Positions 42,275 to 51,289 of a stretch of 64,000 nt of DNA are shown piece after piece. The DNA is taken from positions 434,001 to 498,000 of the forward strand of contig JAFDYV010000009.1 of the NCBI GenBank assembly GCA_018267275.1, read 5' to 3'. The first letter of the stretch is position 1; every line of letters starts with the position of its first letter. Origin of the DNA: Bacteroidota bacterium. Its GTDB lineage: Bacteria > Bacteroidota > Bacteroidia > Cytophagales > Cyclobacteriaceae. Under the pieces are notes generated by a model that was given only the letters and a program-made list of their open reading frames with translations, had not been told where the DNA came from and did no database searches. The translations under genes were made by a program, and so were the position numbers.

Positions 42275-42814
42275 CTATTTTTCTACTTTAGTGCAGTCTT
42301 GACTTCCATAGCCTCCCTTGTACATAAGATAATCTCTACTAAAGCAAAAAAATCTTGGCATTCTTTCAGGATTCTTAATGACATAGCTGAAGCTTGCCCT
42401 GCAATCGCATTCTTTTGGGGAATAAGTGACAGTCCACTTAATGACTTTATTTCCAAGTGAGTCAGCCACCTTCTCCCGTTTACGCGAATCAGGTTTGAGA
42501 TTATCAACAAACTTTAAAGTATCGCACACCAGATATACGTTAGCCTTCTGATGCGTTGCGCAATTAACAATAGCGTCAAACTTAATTGACAGATTCTTAC
42601 CCTGGGGCATCCACTCAGTCAACTTAAATACCACTGGCTTTGCTCCTTCTTCTAAGGCGTTTCCGCTGCACACATATACAAAGGATTTCACTATTCCAGT
42701 AGTGGAATTGCTAACTCCCGTGTTTTGACAAAATGCGTCTGAGCTATATGCGATAAACAGACACAGAATATTTGCCTTGAGGCAATTTGCAGTTAATAAA
42801 TGAAATGATGTCAC
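42275..42814 (-). CDS. Small secreted cysteine-rich protein of unknown function
   Basis: 179 residues from a GTG start that overlaps the M1 peptidase stop (TAGTG). The N-terminus has a hydrophobic signal-like segment (about 10-30, ending SSDAFCQ). The mature part has about seven Cys residues (VYVCSG, VNCATH, LVCDTL, ECDCR, FFCFS, QDCTK), suggesting disulfides or a metal site. No family recognised. It sits exactly between the M1 peptidase and purK, with no spacer on either side; the purK linkage is probably just operon packing. Confidence 0.6.
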   Translation of the reverse strand: MTSFHLLTANCLKANILCLFIAYSSDAFCQNTGVSNSTTGIVKSFVYVCSGNALEEGAKPVVFKLTEWMPQGKNLSIKFDAIVNCATHQKANVYLVCDTLKFVDNLKPDSRKREKVADSLGNKVIKWTVTYSPKECDCRASFSYVIKNPERMPRFFCFSRDYLMYKGGYGSQDCTKVEK

Positions 42815-45033
42815 TAGTTCTTCTTCAACTGATCAAACTTGTTTTCAGTGGGCTTTTTTGGAAATACATTGTCGCTCAGGTTCGTATCGGCCGTGGCACC
42901 ATCTGGGTCGATGACAATATTGGTCACTTCCTTTTCTTTCAAAAACACCTTCTTCACCTCATTTTCATTGATTCGCCAAATTTCGGCCGGAATCTTCTCA
43001 AGTTCTTTCGTATCGTCCTTGTAGGTCCATTCAATAATTACAGGCGTTACCAAACCTCCTTTGTTCTTCAGCGTAATCTCGTAAAGGTTTTTGTCAGCAA
43101 GTTTTTTTCGTACATCACCATCGTTGATTTTGTTTTTAAACTCACCATACATCCTGTCTTCGGTGTTGATCATCGTAATTTCTTGTGGGCCACTGCTAAA
43201 GTCGGTTGCCTTCTCTTTTGCTTTTGCCGCTAAATCGCCCTGTTTCGCCTTCACACTTTTGTTCTCCATATCTTTTTGTTCCGAGCGAACCCTAAACCAT
43301 TTCACTTCATCCAACTCTACATCTACGTTGTCTACGGTGTAAAACCATCCTCTCCAAAACCAATCCAAGTCAACGGCCGATGCATCTTCCATGGTGCGGA
43401 AGAAATCTGCAGGTTTAGGGTGTTTAAATGCCCAACGCTGCGCATACTCTTTAAAAGCTTTGTCAAATAACTCGGGTCCCATCACTGTTTCGCGTAGTAA
43501 TGTCAGTGCAGCAGCAGGTTTTCCGTATGCATTAGGACCAAAATCTTGACCTGGAATGTTGTCGGATTGCCACATGATTGGCCGCATGATATTTTTGTCA
43601 CCGCGCATGTACCCGGCCATGCCTTTGGGCGAGCCCCAGCTGATATTGACGTTGGGGTAACGCTCGCGTTTTACTTCACGCTCCAAAAATGAGTTCAACC
43701 CTTCGTCCATCCAACTCCACTGGCGCTCGTCTGAGTTCACAATCATTGGGAAGAAGTTGTGGCCTACTTCGTGGATGATCACCCCAACCATGCCCTCATA
43801 GGTGCGCTGGGAAAAAGTACCATCGGGTTTTGGGCGGCCCCCGTTGAAGCAAATCATAGGGTATTCCATTCCCTGGTTGGCTGTATGAACTGAATACGCT
43901 GTCGGATAGGGGTAATCAAATGTGCGTGCCGAATAAACTTCAAGGGTATTCTTAATCGCCATTGTAGACTCTTTTGCCCACAGTGGGTTACCCTCTTTTG
44001 GATAAAGAGATTGAGCCAATGGCGTTTTGTCATTAACTTTGACTGCCATCGCATCCCAAATAAATTTTCTCGAAGTAGCAAAAGCAAAGTCGCGCACGTT
44101 CTCTGCCGCAAAATCCCACGTGCTCTTCTTTTTAGAACGTTCCTTTTCCTTCTTACGAACTTCTTCTTCTGTCACAATAAACACAGGCTGATCAAATGTC
44201 TTCTTCGCCTTTTCAAAACGATCTAGCTGTTCTTTTGTCAAAACCGCTTTGGGGTTTTGCAAAACTCCCGTTGCGCCTACTATGTGATCTGAGGGCACAG
44301 TAATGCGAACACGGTAGTTTCCAAACACCAGTGCATATTCTCCTTGTCCGATAAACTGTTTATTCTGCCAGCCTTCGTAGTCATCAAAAACACACATGCG
44401 CGGAAACCATTGCGCTTCGGTGTACAAATAGTTTCCATCTTCGGGGAAATACTCGTAGCCGCCACGCTCGCTAAATTTCATTCGGTCTTTTTCATTGTAG
44501 TTCCATTCCACAATGAAGCTATATTTATCGCCTGTTTTCATCGGTGTGGGCAAATCGATCCGCAACATGGTATAGTTAATGACAAATGGAAGCGCTTTTC
44601 CTGATGCTGCATCTCTCACAGATGTTACTTTAAAACCCCCATCATAGCCGTAAGTATCAGATGAGAGTGGAAAGAACTTTACAGGAATTGAATCACGAAC
44701 CCGATTGGTTTCCGTCTTATCCGTCATGTTGCCGTTCGAGAGGTTGTTTTGATCCAGTTGCAGCCACAAAAACCGCAACACTTCCGGTGCATTGTTGTAG
44801 TAAGTGATCGTTTCTTTTCCGGTTAGTACCTGAGTGTCATCATTGATTTCCACATCTATGTCGTAATCGGCACGCTGCTGCCAATAATTGGGGCCTGGTG
44901 CCCCCGAAGCTGTGCGGTAGCTATTGGGTGTGGGCAAAGTTTGATCGAGCTGCTCAAATTTGCCTTGCCATTTTGGCTGGGCAAAGAGGGTAATTGTACT
45001 TGCAAAAATGAACCAAGTGATGAGGATACGCAT
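42814..45033 (-). CDS. M1 family metallopeptidase
   Basis: About 739 residues from the ATG at 45033, which starts a signal peptide (MRILITWFIFASTITLFAQ); an upstream in-frame start at 45111 adds a basic leader and is rejected. The zinc motif HEVGH with the downstream Glu in WMDEGLNSFLE (HExxH-x18-E) and the preceding exopeptidase-like MEYPMICFNGG (GxMEN-like) identify the gluzincin M1 fold. It would trim peptides in the periplasm or outside. It heads the operon ending in purE and the LETM1-like gene. Confidence 0.92.
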   Translation of the reverse strand: MRILITWFIFASTITLFAQPKWQGKFEQLDQTLPTPNSYRTASGAPGPNYWQQRADYDIDVEINDDTQVLTGKETITYYNNAPEVLRFLWLQLDQNNLSNGNMTDKTETNRVRDSIPVKFFPLSSDTYGYDGGFKVTSVRDAASGKALPFVINYTMLRIDLPTPMKTGDKYSFIVEWNYNEKDRMKFSERGGYEYFPEDGNYLYTEAQWFPRMCVFDDYEGWQNKQFIGQGEYALVFGNYRVRITVPSDHIVGATGVLQNPKAVLTKEQLDRFEKAKKTFDQPVFIVTEEEVRKKEKERSKKKSTWDFAAENVRDFAFATSRKFIWDAMAVKVNDKTPLAQSLYPKEGNPLWAKESTMAIKNTLEVYSARTFDYPYPTAYSVHTANQGMEYPMICFNGGRPKPDGTFSQRTYEGMVGVIIHEVGHNFFPMIVNSDERQWSWMDEGLNSFLEREVKRERYPNVNISWGSPKGMAGYMRGDKNIMRPIMWQSDNIPGQDFGPNAYGKPAAALTLLRETVMGPELFDKAFKEYAQRWAFKHPKPADFFRTMEDASAVDLDWFWRGWFYTVDNVDVELDEVKWFRVRSEQKDMENKSVKAKQGDLAAKAKEKATDFSSGPQEITMINTEDRMYGEFKNKINDGDVRKKLADKNLYEITLKNKGGLVTPVIIEWTYKDDTKELEKIPAEIWRINENEVKKVFLKEKEVTNIVIDPDGATADTNLSDNVFPKKPTENKFDQLKKN

Positions 45034-45138
45034 GGGTGAATTTTTAGGGCTGTAAAAATAACGAAAGAAGGGGCTTAAAACCACACGTTTTTTTGGGACG
45101 GGCCGCGTCATTTTCCTCCATTACCTTCATCTATCCAT

Positions 45139-45146
45139 TACATTTG
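45139..45146 (+). promoter_or_regulatory. Candidate gltX -7 promoter box
   Basis: TACATTTG matches TAnnTTTG exactly, 27 bases before the gltX ATG. The divergent M1 peptidase gene starts about 105 bases to the left. No convincing -33 TTG was found. Confidence 0.4.
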
Positions 45147-45173
45147 CATGAATTTTAGCCAAGACTTGTGTAG

Positions 45174-46706
45174 ATGAAACCTGTCCGAGTTCGTTTTGCC
45201 CCTAGCCCCACGGGCGCCCTTCACATTGGTGGAGTGCGCACCGCGCTTTATAACTATTTACTCGCACGCAAACATGGTGGCACCATGATCTTGCGCATTG
45301 AAGACACTGACCAAACACGTTACGTGCCGGGGGCGGAGGAATACATTTTAGATTCGCTGAAGTGGGCCGGTATAGCAATTGATGAAGGCGTTGGCGCTGG
45401 CGGGCCACACGCACCATACCGCCAATCTGAACGAAAAGAAATATACAAAAAATACGCCCTTCAATTGGTGGATGAAGGCAAGGCCTATTATGCCTTTGAC
45501 ACAGAAGAAGAATTGGAAGCCATGCGGACGCGTTTAAAAAACGAGGCCTCTAGCACACAGCAATATGGCGTGGCAACGCGCATGGGCATGCGTAACTCTC
45601 TTACCTTATCAGCAAATGAAGTAGCCGACAAGCTGAGCCAAGGCGTGCCTTATGTCATTCGTCTAAGAGTACCAGCAGATCAAACCATCGAGCTGAATGA
45701 TTTGATTCGAGGTAATGTAAGCGTACACTCATCGCAGATCGATGACAAGGTGTTGATGAAGTCAGACGGCATGCCCACCTATCATTTAGCGAATGTTGTA
45801 GACGATTACCTGATGCAAATTTCGCACGTGATCCGTGGAGAAGAGTGGCTACCCTCGGCACCACTTCACGTATTGCTCTATCAATCGTTTGGCTGGCAAG
45901 AATCGATGCCTGAGTTTGCGCACTTGCCTTTGCTGTTAAAGCCTGATGGCAATGGTAAGCTCAGCAAACGCGATGCAGATCAAATGGGTTTCCCTATTTT
46001 TCCGCTCAACTGGAAGGATCCCAATACACAAGAATTAGCGAAAGGATTCCGCGAAAGCGGATACTTACCGGAAGCTCTGCTCAACTTTCTGGCCTTTCTT
46101 GGCTGGAACCCCGGCACAGAACAGGAATTATTCAACGTGGCGCAACTAATAGAGGCTTTCACCATCGAACGTATTGGTAAAGCGGGCGCCAAGTTTGACA
46201 TTCACAAAGCACAGTGGTTCAACCAACAGTACCTGCGGGCAAAATCAAACAAAGAGTTGAGCAAATATTTGCTTACCTCCTTGGGCGAATTAGGTATCGA
46301 TTGTGAAGTTGATAAAGCTGAGAAAATTTGCCAGGCAATGCGCGACCGCATCACCTTTCCCAATGATATTTTTGCGCAAGGAAAATTCTTCTTTTACTCG
46401 CCCAGCGTATTTGATGAACAGGTAGTGCAAAAAAAATGGAATGCCGAATCTATTACGGTACTGTCGGCCTACCGCGATGAGTTGAAAAAATTAGAGACGA
46501 TTACAGCCGAAAACGCGAAGATTACGTTAGACGCGGTGTGTGCCAAGCTGAATATAGGCGTTGGTAAGATTTTGCCAGCCCTGCGCCTTGCCATCACAGG
46601 CCAGGGCTCAGGCCCGGATTTGATGCAGACCATCGAAATCATTGAACCGAAAGAAGCGGCCGCGCGACTCGATTTTGCAATACAGAATATTGCGATAAAA
46701 AAATGA
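45174..46706 (+). CDS. gltX: Glutamyl-tRNA synthetase
   Basis: 510 residues. Class Ic synthetase: RFAPSPTGALHIGGVRTALY (HIGH motif as HIGG), the ILRIEDTDQTR site, the Rossmann catalytic domain, and GKLSKRDAD (KMSKS variant) near residue 265. The C-terminal half carries the anticodon-binding helical domains. It charges tRNA-Glu and, in organisms without GlnRS, also tRNA-Gln. It overlaps the following small gene by four bases. Confidence 0.97.
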   Translation: MKPVRVRFAPSPTGALHIGGVRTALYNYLLARKHGGTMILRIEDTDQTRYVPGAEEYILDSLKWAGIAIDEGVGAGGPHAPYRQSERKEIYKKYALQLVDEGKAYYAFDTEEELEAMRTRLKNEASSTQQYGVATRMGMRNSLTLSANEVADKLSQGVPYVIRLRVPADQTIELNDLIRGNVSVHSSQIDDKVLMKSDGMPTYHLANVVDDYLMQISHVIRGEEWLPSAPLHVLLYQSFGWQESMPEFAHLPLLLKPDGNGKLSKRDADQMGFPIFPLNWKDPNTQELAKGFRESGYLPEALLNFLAFLGWNPGTEQELFNVAQLIEAFTIERIGKAGAKFDIHKAQWFNQQYLRAKSNKELSKYLLTSLGELGIDCEVDKAEKICQAMRDRITFPNDIFAQGKFFFYSPSVFDEQVVQKKWNAESITVLSAYRDELKKLETITAENAKITLDAVCAKLNIGVGKILPALRLAITGQGSGPDLMQTIEIIEPKEAAARLDFAIQNIAIKK

Positions 46707-46921
46707 GTAAAAAAGCCAACAAACCAGGCAAAAAGCAGGTAAAGCCACGCGTTCATCGCGAGCTGAGTGGCTTTGAAGTTTCCATTAATCAGTTTGGCGA
46801 GCTTCAAACGAACATGAATATTGAAAAGATTAACAAGTTTCTAGATGAAAATGTAGACGACAAAAAGCTATTAGAGAAAGAAGAAAAAGAAAGATTAAGA
46901 AACGAAAAAAAGAAGAAGTAA
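46703..46921 (+). CDS. Small basic protein of unknown function
   Basis: 72 residues, Lys-rich at both ends ([20 protein letters not shown] and [16 protein letters not shown]), with a conserved-looking core [20 protein letters not shown]. No signal peptide. It overlaps the gltX stop and is followed one base later by the AIM24 gene, so it looks like a real member of the operon. Role unknown; the charge suggests nucleic acid or ribosome contact but this is speculation. Confidence 0.75.
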   Translation: MSKKANKPGKKQVKPRVHRELSGFEVSINQFGELQTNMNIEKINKFLDENVDDKKLLEKEEKERLRNEKKKK

Positions 46922-46922
46922 C

Positions 46923-47693
46923 ATGCCAACCTCACACGTAATCGACTACCAAATCAAGGGCGAGAGCATTCAAATTGTTGAAGTAGAGCTCGACCCTATG
47001 GAAACCGTTATCGCAGAAGCAGGTGCAATGCTCTACATGGAAGATGGTATTTTGTTTGAAACAAAAATGGGTGATGGCTCTAACCCCAATCAGGGTTTGT
47101 TTGACAAACTACTTTCAGCTGGCAGCAGGTTGCTGACGGGCGAATCCTTATTCATGACCCATTTCACGAATCGCGGAAACAAAAAAGCAAAGGTAGCCTT
47201 TTCGGCACCCTACCCGGGCACCGTTATCCCAATGGATTTATCAAGCTTTAGAGGGAATGAGCTGATTGTGCAGAAAGACGGATTTTTGTGTGCGGCATTT
47301 GGTACCAAACTCTCAATCGTTTTTAATAAGAAGATAGGGTCCGGCTTAGTGGGGGGTGAAGGATTTATTCTTCAAAAACTGCAGGGCGATGGAAAGGCCT
47401 TCGTGCATGCAGGGGGCACCGTCATTGAGAAGACTTTGAACAATGAAACATTACGTGTGGACACAGGATGTGTAGTGGCATTCGAGTCGCACGTTGATTT
47501 TGATGTGGAAACAACAGGCAGCCTTAAATCGATGGTATTTGGCGGAGAAGGCATCTTTCTGGCTACCCTGCGCGGCTCGGGCAAAGTTTGGCTGCAGTCA
47601 ATGCCCATCCGCAAATTAGTGCAGGCATTGGCACCCTACGGAAGCAACAGTCGCAAAGAATCAAGTTCTTTGTTAGGAAATTTTCTCGAGTAG
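46923..47693 (+). CDS. AIM24 / TIGR00266 family protein
   Basis: 256 residues. The family's beta-rich trimeric fold is recognisable from [40 protein letters not shown], the central [20 protein letters not shown] and the C-terminal [23 protein letters not shown]24 homologues occur across bacteria and in mitochondria; the biochemical role in bacteria is not clear. Two bases follow the previous stop, so the gene is expressed with gltX. Confidence 0.9.
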   Translation: MPTSHVIDYQIKGESIQIVEVELDPMETVIAEAGAMLYMEDGILFETKMGDGSNPNQGLFDKLLSAGSRLLTGESLFMTHFTNRGNKKAKVAFSAPYPGTVIPMDLSSFRGNELIVQKDGFLCAAFGTKLSIVFNKKIGSGLVGGEGFILQKLQGDGKAFVHAGGTVIEKTLNNETLRVDTGCVVAFESHVDFDVETTGSLKSMVFGGEGIFLATLRGSGKVWLQSMPIRKLVQALAPYGSNSRKESSSLLGNFLE

Positions 47694-47694
47694 A

Positions 47695-48252
47695 TTATCG
47701 CCACTTTGGAATGATAGCAGGTACCCGCTTTTGGTACTCCACATACTCTTGCCCGAATTGCGCAACAAGTTTTTTCTCTTCCCAAAAAATGCCCAATGGC
47801 AAGTATGCGAATATGCATGCAGCGCTCACCAACGAAGGCCAGCGCACATCAAACACTACAAACCCAAGCACTACTAAAATCAACCCGGAATAAATGGGGT
47901 GCCGCACGTTTCCAAGAATACCCGTTTGGAGAAAAGTCTTTGGCTCCTCGCGAAGACCAAGAAATTCGATTATCCGATAATTCTTGAATGCGGCCCGCCA
48001 AATCAACAGACCCATAGTGGCCAGTAGCAAACCAAGGTAACGCGTAGCGCTTGACCGTTCGATGATCAATGTCGAAGGAACATAGGCGTTGAAAAACAAC
48101 AATGCCAGTAAGCCAACCGTAGCAACCAAGACATAAACGAAGCGAAATACTTTGGGAGGCCACGCCAAAAAATTCTTAACTCGCTCCGTGGCAAGACCCG
48201 AGTGAATGCCTAAATACAAAGCCCACGCTGCCACCAATAATGCATAGCTCAT
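47695..48252 (-). CDS. Isoprenylcysteine carboxyl methyltransferase-like (NnrU/PEMT-type) membrane protein
   Basis: 185 residues with about five membrane helices. The ICMT/PEMT-type C-terminal region contains NVRHPIYSGLILVVLGF and FWEEKKLVAQFGQEYVEYQKRVP, the SAM-binding pattern of integral membrane methyltransferases. The substrate (lipid or thiol) is unknown. It converges on AIM24, with one base between the stops, and is divergent from the dehydrogenase gene. Confidence 0.85.
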   Translation of the reverse strand: MSYALLVAAWALYLGIHSGLATERVKNFLAWPPKVFRFVYVLVATVGLLALLFFNAYVPSTLIIERSSATRYLGLLLATMGLLIWRAAFKNYRIIEFLGLREEPKTFLQTGILGNVRHPIYSGLILVVLGFVVFDVRWPSLVSAACIFAYLPLGIFWEEKKLVAQFGQEYVEYQKRVPAIIPKWR

Positions 48253-48297
48253 AGTTCTTTAAAGTTACGAATTGACTAACTTGGGCATCGTTTATCT

Positions 48298-49515
48298 ATG
48301 AAAAAATTAAACATTGGATTGATACGCGAAGGCAAAGTACCACCCGACAAACGGGTGGCCTTTACACCTTCACAGGCCGAGGAAATACAACAACGCTTTG
48401 AAACCGTTAAAGTGATTTGCCAACCCAGCAACATCCGTTGCTTCCGCGAAAGCGAATACAGCGACCTGGGCATTGAGGTACGCGAAGACCTGTCGGAATG
48501 TGATATTCTGATGGGCATCAAAGAAGTGCCAATCGATCAATTAATTCCGAACAAGACATACCTCTTCTTTTCGCATACCCTAAAGAAACAACCGTACAAC
48601 CGCAAGCTGCTGCAAGCGGTGTTAGCTAAGAAAATCAAATTGATCGACTATGAAACGCTGAAAGACCATCAAGGCAACCGACTGGTGGCATTTGGAAGAT
48701 ACGCGGGGATTGTCGGTGCCTATAATGGATTACTTGCCTTTGGCAAACGTTACAAGCTATTTGAATTGCGAAGGGCACACGAGTGCTTTGATATCAACGA
48801 TCTAAAAATTGAATTGCGCAAAGTAAACTTGCCACCCATTAAAATCGTTTTGACTGGTGCTGGCCGTGTGGCACGGGGTGCAATGGAAAGTTTGGATACA
48901 GCGGGCGTTCGAAAGGTATCTCCATCAGATTTTTTGGCAAATATCTACACAGAGCCTGTGTACACTCAAATAAGTAGCGCAGACTATCACAAGCGAAAAG
49001 AGGGTGGGCATTTTAACCGCGATGAGTTTCATCAACATCCTGAAAAATATGATTGCCGTTTCGTTCCTTTCGCCAACGTGGCTGACATCCTTTTGGCCGG
49101 TGCGTTTTGGAATCCAAGGGCCCCCAAACTCTTTGAGCTTGCCGACATGACCTCGCCTCAGTTTAGGATCCGCACCATTGCCGACATCACCTGCGACATC
49201 AACGGGTCAGTTCCTAGCACCATCAAGCCCAGCACGATCGTTGACCCACTCTACGACTTTGACCCAGTGACACAAACAGCGCAGCCAGCACTAACCCACG
49301 AACGGCATATCACCGTCATGGCAGTTGATAACCTACCCTGCGAACTACCTCGGTCTGCCTCTGAAGAATTCGGACGAGACCTCATCGACCGGATTTTGCT
49401 ACCGCTGCTGGGAGATGACCCCGAGCACGTGATTGACCGCGCCACCATGGCGGACAACGGCCATCTAACCGATCGTTTTAGTTACCTGCAAGATTACGTA
49501 GATGGAAAAGCCTAA
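48298..49515 (+). CDS. Saccharopine/alanine dehydrogenase-like NAD(P)-dependent oxidoreductase
   Basis: 405 residues. The N-terminal alanine-dehydrogenase/PNT-type domain (NIGLIREGKVPPDKRVAFTP, then DILMGIKEVPIDQLIPNKTY and LFFSHTLKKQPYNRKLLQAV) and IKLIDYETLKDHQGNRLVAF with GRYAG closely resemble saccharopine dehydrogenase LYS1. The nucleotide-binding loop is IVLTGAGRVARGAMESL. The best guess is an amino-acid dehydrogenase of the LYS1/alanine dehydrogenase superfamily, with the substrate not decided. It overlaps the DUF4286 gene by 14 bases. Confidence 0.82.
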   Translation: MKKLNIGLIREGKVPPDKRVAFTPSQAEEIQQRFETVKVICQPSNIRCFRESEYSDLGIEVREDLSECDILMGIKEVPIDQLIPNKTYLFFSHTLKKQPYNRKLLQAVLAKKIKLIDYETLKDHQGNRLVAFGRYAGIVGAYNGLLAFGKRYKLFELRRAHECFDINDLKIELRKVNLPPIKIVLTGAGRVARGAMESLDTAGVRKVSPSDFLANIYTEPVYTQISSADYHKRKEGGHFNRDEFHQHPEKYDCRFVPFANVADILLAGAFWNPRAPKLFELADMTSPQFRIRTIADITCDINGSVPSTIKPSTIVDPLYDFDPVTQTAQPALTHERHITVMAVDNLPCELPRSASEEFGRDLIDRILLPLLGDDPEHVIDRATMADNGHLTDRFSYLQDYVDGKA

Positions 49516-49822
49516 AGTCTTTCTTTACAACGTTACGGTAGGCATCGACAAAGACATCGAGACCGAGTGGGTCGATTGGGTAAAGACAATGTATATTCCA
49601 GCCGTGAAGGAGACGGGTTTCTTTACGCACACCAAACTATATCGCATTGTAACCCACGATGACGAACACTCTGTATCGTATAGCCTTCAATTTTTTTCAG
49701 AGAGCATTGAAAATGTTGTGCAGTATCTAGACCAACACAAAACCACTATCATTGAAGCGCACAGGCTCCGGTTTAAAGACAAACACGTCATCTTTAATAC
49801 GCTACTGGAAGAGATTGTTTAG
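49502..49822 (+). CDS. DUF4286 family protein
   Basis: 106 residues. VFLYNVTVGIDKDIETEWVD and WVKTMYIPAVKETGFF, then SVSYSLQFFSESIENVVQYL match a small ferredoxin-fold family typical of Bacteroidota (DUF4286). No signal or membrane segments; function unknown. It starts inside the 3' end of the dehydrogenase gene and overlaps the convergent acetyltransferase stop by four bases. Confidence 0.85.
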   Translation: MEKPKVFLYNVTVGIDKDIETEWVDWVKTMYIPAVKETGFFTHTKLYRIVTHDDEHSVSYSLQFFSESIENVVQYLDQHKTTIIEAHRLRFKDKHVIFNTLLEEIV

Positions 49823-50292
49823 CGCTGAAGCAATTCCCGAATTTGATCTGCTTCCAAGCTGCAATTGACCCACTCTTCATCAAAAGCGGCATTGTATTTC
49901 TTGTAGAAATTGATAGCAGGCTCATTCCAGTCCAACACTTGCCAAACCAGGCCTGAACAACCCGCATCCAAGGTGAACTGCATTGTTTGGTCAAAAAGCT
50001 TTTTACCGACTCCGTTACCCCTCTCTGCCTGTTTTACCACAATGTCTTCTAAATAAATGCGCTTGCCCTTCCAAGTAGAATAGCGGTAATAATAGAGCGA
50101 AATCCCGACAATCGACCCGTCCTTCTCTGCCACAAAAAAACCAAAGACAGGGTTGGGGCCAAATCCATCTGCCTCCATTTGCGCCACAGTATTTGTTACT
50201 TGGTGCAACGCTTTTTCATATTCAGCCAATTCTTTTACTAACTCAAGAACTTGTGGCAAGTCATGCTTCTCTCCTTTACGTATGGCGACCAT
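49819..50292 (-). CDS. GNAT family N-acetyltransferase
   Basis: 157 residues. The GNAT core is visible: N-terminal AIRKGEKHDLPQVLELVKEL, KRIYLEDIVVKQAERGNGVG (motif A, with the Gln/Arg-x-x-Gly-x-Gly acetyl-CoA loop) and GLVWQVLDWNEPAINFYKKY (motif B). It resembles the diamine/spermidine acetyltransferase-like group by length and the ending NFYKKYNAAFDEEWV, so a polyamine or thialysine-like amine substrate is possible. Upstream of it on the other side is the gldN terminator. Confidence 0.92.
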   Translation of the reverse strand: MVAIRKGEKHDLPQVLELVKELAEYEKALHQVTNTVAQMEADGFGPNPVFGFFVAEKDGSIVGISLYYYRYSTWKGKRIYLEDIVVKQAERGNGVGKKLFDQTMQFTLDAGCSGLVWQVLDWNEPAINFYKKYNAAFDEEWVNCSLEADQIRELLQR

Positions 50293-50310
50293 AAAACCGA
50301 TTAAATAAAA

Positions 50311-50331
50311 AGGGCTCCAACTTGGAGCCCT
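50311..50331 (-). terminator. Terminator of the gldKLMN operon
   Basis: AGGGCTCCAA and TTGGAGCCCT form a near-continuous 10-bp stem. On the minus strand TTTTTATTTAA follows, giving a good rho-independent terminator 22 bases after the gldN stop. Confidence 0.88.
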
Positions 50332-50352
50332 GGTAAAAATCTTTCTGAAATC

Positions 50353-51273
50353 TTAATACTCCCAAAGGTTGTGTTCTTTCTCCATCAACTTCATTTCTTC
50401 TTCCCAGCGTGCGAATACAGACTCACCATAGGTTCGCCCGTTGTTTGTGATGATCTTAGTGATGGTCTCATCATCCGGGTTCTCGACTTTCTTAATCACC
50501 CCATGAAAAAGTCTTAATTTGAAAGCATCCACGAAATTCTTACTTTCTGAAGGGTTATAACGATTTCTCCAAAGAACTTCACCGCGTTCCTTCAAGTCTT
50601 TACTTCGAAACTTAGCATCCACAAGCTTTGAAAAATCCTTGTACGACACATACCCTATCAAACTCGTTTCCTCATCGGTCTCATTTCTTAAACCCCACAC
50701 ACCAATCGCCAAAATATCATAGTAAAGCCGAGACCTACGCTTATCGAAAATCATATCTTCGACAAGTTCAATTGATGCCACTGAAGTTTTTGTGTATTCA
50801 ATAGGCTGAACTCCCTCATCAGTAGGGAAATCCCAAAATTCAGAATCAATCTTTGGAAGATTTCCCTTATTCCCGGGGGCTTTTGCTGTGTAAATTTTAC
50901 CGGCATATTTTACATACACCGTGCCATCAACAGGATATTCTTTGTTAGAATCATAGACTTCAAATTTTTGAGCTCCTGCATTAATTGTCAACGGATTAGC
51001 TTGAATTTTGGTGAGAGAATCTTTCTCATAAACAGCCAAGTTTCCATTTTGGATGTTCCTCAACAAAAAATTTGCAATTCCTGACACTTCAGAGTTAAAA
51101 GCAGCATTTTGTTTCTCTTTCAAAAAGATTTCGCGCCATATTCGAAACCGATAGAGTTGTTCGTAATAGGGAATCTTTTCTATCGACTGCGGATTGGCAA
51201 TGGTATCTATTTGAGCAAAAGATGTCACCACCAAAGCCAAACCACAACAAACGCACAACGCAAGTTTTCTCAT
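50353..51273 (-). CDS. gldN: Type IX secretion / gliding motility protein GldN
   Basis: 306 residues with a signal peptide (MRKLALCVCCGLALVVTSFA). GldN/PorN features include IPYYEQLYRFRIWREIFLKE, FPTDEGVQPIEYTKTSVASI, VEDMIFDKRRSRLYYDILAI and the C-terminal TNNGRTYGESVFARWEEEMK. GldN pairs with the GldK lipoprotein to form the periplasmic ring of the type IX secretion system, needed for protein secretion and gliding in Bacteroidota. Last gene of the operon, followed by a terminator. Confidence 0.95.
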   Translation of the reverse strand: MRKLALCVCCGLALVVTSFAQIDTIANPQSIEKIPYYEQLYRFRIWREIFLKEKQNAAFNSEVSGIANFLLRNIQNGNLAVYEKDSLTKIQANPLTINAGAQKFEVYDSNKEYPVDGTVYVKYAGKIYTAKAPGNKGNLPKIDSEFWDFPTDEGVQPIEYTKTSVASIELVEDMIFDKRRSRLYYDILAIGVWGLRNETDEETSLIGYVSYKDFSKLVDAKFRSKDLKERGEVLWRNRYNPSESKNFVDAFKLRLFHGVIKKVENPDDETITKIITNNGRTYGESVFARWEEEMKLMEKEHNLWEY

Positions 51274-51289
51274 ATTGTCTTTTCCTAAA

